A DNA stretch of 64,000 nt from Diadema setosum (Eukaryota; Echinodermata; Echinoidea; Diadematoida; Diadematidae): positions 5,252,715 to 5,316,714 of the forward strand of contig NC_092701.1 in NCBI RefSeq assembly GCF_964275005.1. The letters are read 5' to 3'. Below are positions 62,601 through 64,000 of the stretch, piece after piece (the stretch's first letter is position 1; the number at the start of each line of letters is the position of its first letter). The notes below the pieces were generated by a model. It saw only the letters and a program-made list of their open reading frames with translations. It had not been told where the DNA came from and made no database searches. The position numbers were made by a program, and so were the translations under genes.

Positions 62601-63940
62601 TTGTAACGTGACACAATATGTACTCTGTTCTATAGCGCCTTGAGTATCTTTTTTAGGTAGAAATGTGCGCTTTATAAGAATCTCACTATTATTAGTGGGA
62701 GTTATATGAGTTTGCAAGAGCAGGAGTGTAAACCAGAGATTGAGCTTGAGTCTGAGTGTGAGTCTTCTCAGTTCATGAAGCGTTTTGGTCGGATATTTTT
62801 CTAACAACTGTTACAAGCTACTGAAATCCTTCCATCTGATTGGCTGAGAGCAAATTTGTCCGACAACTTTGTCGGACAAAATACTTCATGAAATGCCCCC
62901 CTGAACTCAAATGTTGGGTATTCTGAGTTTGCTTTGTTCATAAACATGGTATACGACTCGAGTCTAAGTATCTTTGGAGGGTGAGTAAGTTTTATTTGGG
63001 TGATTGCTCATCTGGGATAATACCACTTGCATGATTTATGCACCTGGCGTATATTAAAAACACTTGTATAGTAACTCAGATGTTGATGCACTAGCGATAA
63101 TGTATTTGCAGTCTGATCATGAAAGTATTTTCGTCATGTGAACATCAGGTTGATTAAAGATGAGATTTGTTAAAACTGATCACTTTAATTGCTTTGAAAA
63201 AAAAAAAAGAGATTCAAACATAGATTTTCAATGCAGTTACGTGGAGGTGCGTTTACATATCTCTTCCCCTTCTCTGATTTGATTAATTTCTTTTCTGATT
63301 TTCTGACTCTTTTGACCTTCTTTATATTTCTGGTGGTATCTTTTCAGCAGTCACCCGTACCAGATGAACGCACCAAGGAGAAAAAGTGGGCGGACTGAGA
63401 TTATGTCACATCCCGTTGCCAGGTGACGCATCTCTTTGTGACTGTCAGCTTCTCTTTCTCGGACTTCATCACTGAACGTCACGTCACGCTCAGTTGATTC
63501 CCTTGTACAGTCCTTGGGGGTCTGTTCCATCCGTCCATCCATCCATCCATCCATCCATCCATCCATCATTGTGCTCAGCACACCTGTCTCAGGTCCTTGT
63601 TGTGGTAGGAAATTCCTCCACCAGTTATACCTCCCCCTTACCTTTGGGTTCTCGAATTGCATATGTAAATTACTACAAAACCCCTGATTTTTTTTTTTTT
63701 TTAAACAAAATATTAAAAGATTGATGCAGCATATTAACATAGATATGTCATGTGTGTGAATGACATACAGAGTAGATGGTTTAAGAATCGTACAGAGCGA
63801 AGTGAACTTAAGTGATTACCGGTATATGCTGAAATGTGTGGCAGACTGTAATTCTTGTGCAGATGTCTCTAATAGTTATTTCTCTACAGTCTGAAATATA
63901 CTGAAGCAAGTAGACTCGTTGACTTCGCACAGATTTCTCG
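18445..63940 (+). CDS. ARM-repeat and fibronectin type III protein (24 exons, 3' incomplete)
   Basis: I do not recognise a named orthologue. The joined exons give 3,887 nt, about 1,295 residues, and continue past the window. Residues 1 to about 350 form ARM/HEAT-like helices with recurrent SNAALVLARIS, MNAAFAIGRLCD, KNACYALSCLAS and WFAAMTLRTLAG segments. Three FN3 domains follow at about 358-444, 444-530 and 531-618, with the expected W in strand B (EVTWP, IGWAPP, VTWAPP) and Y in strands E/F (TKYSF, TTYQI, TEYSF). The remainder is polar, Ser/Arg/Lys-rich and probably disordered, with one exon carrying a lone FCNDCG pair. No signal peptide or membrane segment is seen, so a cytoplasmic scaffold is inferred. 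All intron phases agree. Exon calls rest on frame, splice consensus and domain continuity. Confidence 0.85.
18648..20936. other. Start of the 18-kb intron 1, no gene
   Basis: No exon was found. It contains the MITE at 19052-19494 and repeated ACGTACCCATACGTAC-type sequence near 19918-19982. A poly-A run lies at 20022-20039. Confidence 0.5.
19052..19494. mobile_element. MITE with GTCAATTAC-type terminal repeats
   Basis: The left end contains GTCAATTACTGTATG and GTCGCCACT. The right end is their inverted counterpart (AGTGGCGACCATACGG, TAATTGAC). The body is unusually CpG-rich for the intron, and no ORF is evident. Exact boundaries are approximate. Confidence 0.65.
20941..25051. mobile_element. 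Outer DNA transposon, GGGCAAGTCC ends, TACA target duplication
   Basis: The ends are GGGCAAGTCCAAGCTATTT and its inverted complement AAATAGCTTGGACTTGCCC. Both edges are flanked by TACA, a 4-bp target duplication. The motif TAACGCGTGGGAC occurs six times exactly (starts 20968, 24095, 24111, 24685 forward; 24497, 24517 reverse), with variants at 21134 and 24859. The element is interrupted by the related element at 21290-24050. Without it the body is about 1.35 kb, with no transposase frame visible. Superfamily is undecided. Confidence 0.82.
21290..24050. mobile_element. Inner DNA transposon nested in the outer one, GAAA target duplication
   Basis: The ends are GGGCAAGTCCAAGATA and TATCTTGGACTTGCCC, flanked by GAAA on each side. 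The element is 2,761 bp. The 13-bp motif TTACGTATGGGAC occurs eight times exactly: 21470, 21804 and 21824 forward; 21635, 23627, 23650, 23845 and 24013 reverse. Copies cluster toward the ends and point mostly outward-symmetrically, as subterminal transposase-binding repeats do. The largest frame (22188-22460, 90 aa) resembles nothing I know, so the element looks non-autonomous. Confidence 0.83.
25056..27924. other. Intron 1 interior, no gene
   Basis: No supported exon or RNA gene. The stretch holds long homopolymers (poly-C near 26760, poly-A near 27588, 27739 and 27787). Confidence 0.5.
28735..28794 (+). repeat. 60-bp direct repeat, first copy, in foldback centre
   Basis: It starts AGCATTTATATGTCC and is identical over 60 bp to 29011-29070. 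Confidence 0.9.
29011..29070 (+). repeat. 60-bp direct repeat, second copy, in foldback centre
   Basis: It is identical to 28735-28794. The intervening 216 bp is unique sequence. Confidence 0.9.
29341..29700. repeat. Higher-order repeat, two exact 180-bp units of 12 x 15 bp
   Basis: The blocks 29341-29520 and 29521-29700 are identical base for base. This is a recent duplication of twelve 15-bp units within the right foldback arm. Confidence 0.95.
30117..33040. other. Intron 1 interior, no gene recognised
   Basis: A higher-GC patch at 30990-31270 is open on the minus strand (95 codons) but resembles no known protein. Near 31850-31915 an ATTATTA-rich tail beside TATATAGCGCTTAATAC resembles the 3' tail of a LINE or SINE in minus orientation. 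From 32140 to 32345 a GTGATT/GTGGTTTT-rich degenerate repeat occurs. Confidence 0.45.
33044..34400. repeat. Degenerate satellite array, unit about 75 bp
   Basis: The phrase ACGGAGC(C/T)GAATGTTA followed by TTCATTTCCGAACG and AAGCAAACATCCGACATTTA recurs about every 73-77 bp, roughly 18 times, with 10-30 percent divergence by eye. A poly-T of about 33 bp interrupts it near 34298. Confidence 0.85.
34382..34496. mobile_element. Probable DNA transposon end with GGCCCGGGCCACC palindromes
   Basis: It contains GTGGCCCGATCGGGCCAC and GGTGGCCCGGGCCACC and ends GTTAGTGTCGAGCCCTA. I have seen similar GGGCTCGACA ends in other animal repeats. The matching opposite end was not found, so this is a fragment. 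Confidence 0.4.
34497..36208. other. End of intron 1, no gene recognised
   Basis: It is AT-rich, with short frames on the plus strand only (for example 35535-35811) that lack splice or homology support. Confidence 0.5.
36209..36599. mobile_element. TTAA-flanked MITE with AGGGATGGTACAGT ends
   Basis: Ends TTAAAGGGATGGTACAGT and ACTGTACCATCCCTTTAA are inverted repeats, bounded by TTAA. The interior also folds (ATCTCNCC / GGAATTC stretches recur inverted). It sits 59 bp upstream of exon 2. Confidence 0.82.
36658..36838 (+). CDS. ARM-FN3 gene exon 2
   Basis: It encodes VAGNAAYIFGTLAEDDIGQV through NAAGTMGTL, an ARM-like helix pair. The acceptor is CCCCCTCAG and the donor GTAAGG in phase 0. Coding GC is far above the flanks. 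Confidence 0.9.
36839..38028. other. Intron 2, no gene
   Basis: Two imperfect copies of a 300-bp stretch appear, with TCTTTTGGTAAAATG at about 36918 and 37260 and AAGGTTCAGACCAAAATTTA at about 37039 and 37370. This is a tandem-like duplication. A poly-C/poly-A run lies near 37757-37785. Confidence 0.55.
38029..38159 (+). CDS. ARM-FN3 gene exon 3
   Basis: It encodes ESKDGREWMLRESCLDPLL through ASNAALVLA, an ARM-like repeat. The acceptor is CTCTGCAG and the donor GTGAGT in phase 2. Confidence 0.92.
38424..38605. mobile_element. Short MITE with GGCGGATCCAG-type ends
   Basis: CAGGGGCAGATCCAGGA at the left is the approximate inverted repeat of TCTGGATCCGCCACTG at the right. Such CAG(N)GGCGGATCC ends are usual for hAT-type elements. 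No convincing 8-bp target duplication was seen. Confidence 0.6.
39216..39316 (+). CDS. ARM-FN3 gene exon 4
   Basis: It encodes ISISEEGCKRLLGHINSLQI through SLGMDEA. The acceptor is GTCTCCAG and the donor GTATGG in phase 1. Confidence 0.9.
39421..39592 (-). mobile_element. tRNA-derived SINE, minus orientation
   Basis: Read on the minus strand, it starts GCTCGGTGGTCTAATGAA (A-box-like) and continues to GGTTTGAATCCTGC (B-box-like). It ends in the family tail that contains GGGCAATTTGTCAATTAGC. Confidence 0.75.
40453..40547 (+). CDS. ARM-FN3 gene exon 5
   Basis: It encodes RGMNAAFAIGRLCDIESGRH through SEKM, an ARM-like helix. The acceptor is TTCACACAG and the donor GTGAGT in phase 0. Confidence 0.92.
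40952..41148 (+). CDS. ARM-FN3 gene exon 6
   Basis: It encodes LNSLCCMLASKDSGCGKNAC through GETAWFAA, the clearest ARM-like repeat of the protein. The acceptor is CACTACAG and the donor GTGAGT in phase 2. GC-rich. Confidence 0.93.
41161..41353. mobile_element. MITE with TGTAAGGCCAGAAAT-type ends
   Basis: The left end (CTGTGAAGCCAGAAAT...GCATGAAAC) is the inverted repeat of the right end (GTTTCATGC...ATTTCTGGCCTTACAG). It begins 12 bp after the exon 6 donor. Confidence 0.7.
41355..41778. mobile_element. MITE with ATGCTGGGTTC ends
   Basis: Ends ATGCTGGGTTCCTACTG and CAGTGTGAACCCAGCAT are inverted repeats. Internal blocks also pair (ATCATGGAGTA / TACTCCATGAT). It directly abuts the previous MITE. 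Confidence 0.72.
41779..42601. other. Remainder of intron 6, no gene
   Basis: AT-rich, with T-rich runs near 42040-42080 and 42460-42490. Nothing else was recognised. Confidence 0.5.
42602..42680 (+). CDS. ARM-FN3 gene exon 7
   Basis: It encodes TLRTLAGKRQGVLRMRNHTD and VVPLLK, closing the ARM-like region. The acceptor is GATTTGCAG and the donor GTGAGT in phase 0. Confidence 0.9.
43278..43469 (+). pseudogene. Duplicated 5' part of exon 8, non-functional copy
   Basis: This segment is repeated almost exactly at 43471-43662, 193 bp downstream. It carries a copy of the exon 8 acceptor (TTTAATAG) and the first 28 codons from 43385, but no donor. Reading on from this acceptor reaches a stop inside the second copy because 193 is not a multiple of three. 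It is therefore a decoy exon fragment or an assembly artefact. Confidence 0.85.
43578..43767 (+). CDS. ARM-FN3 gene exon 8
   Basis: It encodes a helical linker (SSDLLEEVDMTLELLKHLAR) and the first half of FN3 domain 1, including the strand B tryptophan in IEVTWP. The acceptor is TTTTAATAG and the donor GTACGT in phase 1. Confidence 0.9.
43768..44551. other. Intron 8, no gene
   Basis: No further feature recognised beyond T-rich runs near 44264-44290. Confidence 0.5.
44552..44701 (+). CDS. ARM-FN3 gene exon 9
   Basis: It encodes the second half of FN3 domain 1: DGKKIYKGDETSQLVSNLRP, then FTKYSFKLQVHTEGDDSP. The acceptor is ATCTACAG and the donor GTAAGT in phase 1. Confidence 0.9.
45246..45442 (+). 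CDS. ARM-FN3 gene exon 10
   Basis: It encodes most of FN3 domain 2, from PDAPEALRVLGMTISQIRIG to LAAGTTYQIS. It is 197 nt long, the same as exon 12. The donor is GTGAGT in phase 0. Confidence 0.93.
45443..46049. other. Intron 10, no gene
   Basis: AT-rich; the reading frame of exon 10 stays open into it for about 170 bp but shows no conserved sequence. Confidence 0.5.
46050..46116 (+). CDS. ARM-FN3 gene exon 11
   Basis: It encodes the last FN3 strands of domain 2, VCAYNHKGKGPKASFSATTE. The acceptor is CCATGTCAG and the donor GTAAGT in phase 1. Confidence 0.9.
46117..47188. other. Intron 11, no gene
   Basis: AT-rich; no coding exon, RNA gene or clear repeat recognised. Confidence 0.5.
47189..47385 (+). 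CDS. ARM-FN3 gene exon 12
   Basis: It encodes most of FN3 domain 3, KHAPRKLTLTSRGRSQIHVT, then WAPPEFPLGRLYRFELTTNG and NTEYSFT. The donor is GTAGGT in phase 0. If the intron were retained, the frame would stay open to 47488. Confidence 0.93.
47386..48638. other. Intron 12 with SINE pair
   Basis: Apart from the inverted SINE pair at 47952-48286 no gene is seen. Confidence 0.5.
47952..48286. mobile_element. Inverted SINE pair, one full plus-strand copy
   Basis: The plus-strand copy starts near 48113 with the A-box-like GGTAGTCTAGTGG and the B-box-like GGATTTGAATCC. It ends at the GGGGCAATTTGCCATTCAG tail. The part 47952-48057 is a diverged inverted copy of the tail half of the same family. 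Confidence 0.72.
48639..48708 (+). CDS. ARM-FN3 gene exon 13
   Basis: It encodes the last strands of FN3 domain 3, VSAVTSEGKCETEPAKKKTG. The acceptor is TTTTAACAG and the donor GTAAGT in phase 1. Confidence 0.9.
48709..49356. other. Intron 13, no gene
   Basis: A poly-C run sits at 49080-49091; nothing else was recognised. Confidence 0.5.
49357..49428 (+). CDS. ARM-FN3 gene exon 14
   Basis: It encodes YNVQSTAPVFFSHPTKVSLE and TKPS, a linker after the FN3 domains. The acceptor is CATTGCAG and the donor GTGAGT in phase 1. It is supported by phase and splice sites only. Confidence 0.75.
49572..49697. repeat. 42-bp tandem repeat, three copies
   Basis: The unit starts CTCTTCATTCTGTCTATCAC. Copies start at 49572, 49614 and 49656. 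The first differs at a few positions, and copies 2 and 3 are almost identical. Confidence 0.9.
50164..50242 (+). mobile_element. SINE 3' tail fragment
   Basis: It contains TTCATGAAATTCTTCCGTC and GTAGGGCAATTTGTCAATCA, matching the tail of the SINE family at 15325 and 39421. No head is present. Confidence 0.55.
50472..50533 (+). CDS. ARM-FN3 gene exon 15
   Basis: It encodes KHKDKSHPRSASRHNKRRES, a basic/Ser-rich linker. The acceptor is CTCTTCCAG and the donor GTAAGA in phase 0. Confidence 0.78.
50534..51043. other. Intron 15, no gene
   Basis: Nothing recognised. Confidence 0.5.
51044..51110 (+). CDS. ARM-FN3 gene exon 16
   Basis: It encodes SKPSRSLISPSSYDASTSRP, a Ser-rich disordered segment. 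The acceptor is TCGATACAG and the donor GTATGT in phase 1. Confidence 0.75.
51111..51940. other. Intron 16, no gene
   Basis: Nothing recognised beyond AT-rich sequence. Confidence 0.5.
51941..52026 (+). CDS. ARM-FN3 gene exon 17
   Basis: It encodes TSSSWSGHRKKRSIKSGRKQ and VDSGLSTT, a basic segment that could act as a nuclear localisation or lipid/nucleic-acid contact (inference). The acceptor is CTCATGTAG and the donor GTAGGT in phase 0. Confidence 0.78.
52027..52766. other. Intron 17, no gene
   Basis: A poly-G run of about 22 bp sits at 52688-52709. ORFs crossing it are poly-Pro artefacts. Confidence 0.55.
52767..53869 (+). CDS. ARM-FN3 gene exon 18 (1,103-nt major exon)
   Basis: It encodes about 367 residues of charged, Ser-rich sequence beginning DARRNRHIAALKEMERSQKS. 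It has strongly raised GC content and an open frame throughout, which makes it certain as coding. Features include acidic stretches (WNEDEGFGVSDSDDEDR) and a KDVTFDENVFKSMKEKERKA helix-like segment. No catalytic domain is recognised. The acceptor is CTCTACTAG and the donor GTAATT in phase 2. Confidence 0.95.
53870..54933. other. Intron 18, no gene
   Basis: Nothing recognised beyond AT-rich sequence. Confidence 0.5.
54934..55032 (+). CDS. ARM-FN3 gene exon 19
   Basis: It encodes KNPLMEQALPSRSALVDHSS and FYQRANTFISSH. The acceptor is GATTCTTCAG and the donor GTAAGC in phase 2. Confidence 0.82.
55336..55998. mobile_element. TGTGACCCGCTACAAC-family MITE, copy 2
   Basis: Ends TGTGACCCGCTACAACAAAA and GTAGTGGGTCACA are inverted repeats, the right one decayed. 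Interior blocks such as TCACCTC-TGACAATAGAAG and GTTCATTCAAACA match the element at 4678 in the opposite orientation. Confidence 0.75.
56571..56794 (+). CDS. ARM-FN3 gene exon 20
   Basis: It encodes PTLKKNLARLVAPGAHNMPQ, then TYDPEFPASKKPGG, QFIPTQFRTQPVNLPTPLLP and RGNTLASLQDR. GC-rich and clearly coding. The acceptor is TGTTGTCAG and the donor GTGAGT in phase 1. Confidence 0.92.
56795..58226. other. Intron 20, first part, no gene
   Basis: AT-rich, with CAAA-type simple repeat near 58120-58155. No exon supported. Confidence 0.5.
58227..58918. mobile_element. TA-flanked MITE with TGTGACCGTGCATCAC ends
   Basis: Ends TGTGACCGTGCATCACAAAA...AAAAAGTCGC and GCGACTTTTTG...GTGGTGCAGGGTCACA are inverted repeats, each bordered by TA. 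The termini resemble those at 4678 and 55336, but the body is different, so it is a sister family. Confidence 0.8.
59039..59092 (+). CDS. ARM-FN3 gene exon 21
   Basis: It encodes LPPSLRQARCHTSYDPD. The phase-1 entry and exit fit both neighbours. The acceptor is CTTCCTCAG and the donor GTAAGG. Without splicing, the frame runs to a TAG at 59150-59152. Confidence 0.72.
59093..61840. other. Intron 21, no gene
   Basis: It contains a poly-T of about 52 bp at 59563-59614, a poly-G run near 60270 and the MITE at 60319-60719. No exon supported. Confidence 0.55.
60319..60719. mobile_element. TTAA-flanked MITE with long inverted repeats
   Basis: The left arm begins AAAGGACAAGTTCACCTTCA and includes TGCAGCAATATTAGTAGA. 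The right arm is the inverted counterpart, ending TGAACTTGTCATTTAA. TTAA bounds both ends, and the arms are about 75 bp. Confidence 0.82.
61841..61976 (+). CDS. ARM-FN3 gene exon 22
   Basis: It encodes AFVRKLEALSQMSSGDSRTP then PFCNDCGREQEPRGVPLRYS. The FCNDCG pair is one CxxC knuckle, not a full zinc site as far as seen. The acceptor ATTTACAAG is unusual (AAG), and the donor is GTAAGT in phase 2. Confidence 0.82.
61977..63347. other. Intron 22 with LINE fragment
   Basis: Besides the LINE fragment at 62104-62700 nothing else was recognised. Confidence 0.5.
62104..62700 (+). mobile_element. LINE 3' end: C-terminal reverse-transcriptase remnant
   Basis: One frame carries LQNCAARLLTFKKKTVHT. 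After a frameshift near 62200, the next frame carries SPHWLPVEKRINFKILLRVY, LRSSNSLRLQVPRIKHNWGD and AFSYMGPKLWNGLPKSLREA. These are typical of the C-terminal end of animal LINE polyproteins. The 3' tail has GCGCTTTATAAGAATCTCA. It is 5' truncated, with a stop at about 62535. Confidence 0.85.
63348..63422 (+). CDS. ARM-FN3 gene exon 23 with NAGNAG acceptor
   Basis: It encodes HPYQMNAPRRKSGRTEIMSH and PVA. The acceptor reads TTTTCAGCAG, so splicing can begin at 63348 or 63351. Both keep the frame and differ by one serine. The donor is GTGACG in phase 2. Confidence 0.82.
63527..63568. repeat. CCAT microsatellite
   Basis: About ten tandem CATC units, in intron 23. Confidence 0.92.
63890..63940 (+). 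CDS. ARM-FN3 gene exon 24 (last in window)
   Basis: It encodes LKYTEASRLVDFAQIS and ends at a GTGGGT donor in phase 2, so the gene continues beyond the window. The acceptor is TTTCTCTACAG. Confidence 0.75.
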
Positions 63941-64000
63941 GTGGGTATACAATGGAGCATTTGCTTACTATTTTCTTCTCACTCGTTACAGACAAACACA

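Overview
The window is eukaryotic nuclear DNA: AT-rich and repeat-laden, with two multi-exon protein genes on the plus strand. Exons were found by joining conserved protein segments across GT/AG boundaries with matching phase. Organism: a marine invertebrate deuterostome, most likely an echinoderm (inference). The main support is a 2.2-kb foldback element whose arms are tandem 15-bp repeats. This closely resembles the TU transposons described from sea urchin. No virus, plasmid or bacterial gene organisation is present.

Gene 1 (2250-13031) is PIGC, the PIG-C/GPI2 subunit of the GPI-GlcNAc transferase. Its coding sequence is complete in eight exons (282 residues), with a 5' UTR intron implied upstream. 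Its introns carry small inverted-repeat elements, including a TTAA-flanked MITE family, a TA-flanked MITE and a tandem duplication interrupted by an insertion.

The intergenic stretch 13032-18444 holds a foldback element, a head-to-head SINE pair, a 540-bp palindrome made of two inverted MITE copies, and a minisatellite ending in a long CA run.

Gene 2 (18445 to beyond 63940) is an armadillo-repeat plus fibronectin type III protein that I cannot name. Twenty-four consecutive coding exons are placed, about 1,295 residues, and all phases agree. It has N-terminal ARM-like helices, three FN3 domains and a long polar, Ser/Arg-rich tail that runs off the right edge. Intron 1 is 18 kb. It contains a 4.1-kb transposon with a related 2.8-kb transposon inserted in it, the TU-like foldback element, and a degenerate 75-bp-class satellite. 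Later introns hold more MITEs, SINEs, a LINE 3' end and one partial exon duplication.

The two genes share no evident pathway. PIGC acts in the ER membrane at the first step of GPI anchor synthesis, and the ARM/FN3 protein looks like a soluble scaffold. The most unusual content is the nested transposon pair, in which each element carries its own version of a repeated 13-bp motif, together with the TU-like element.
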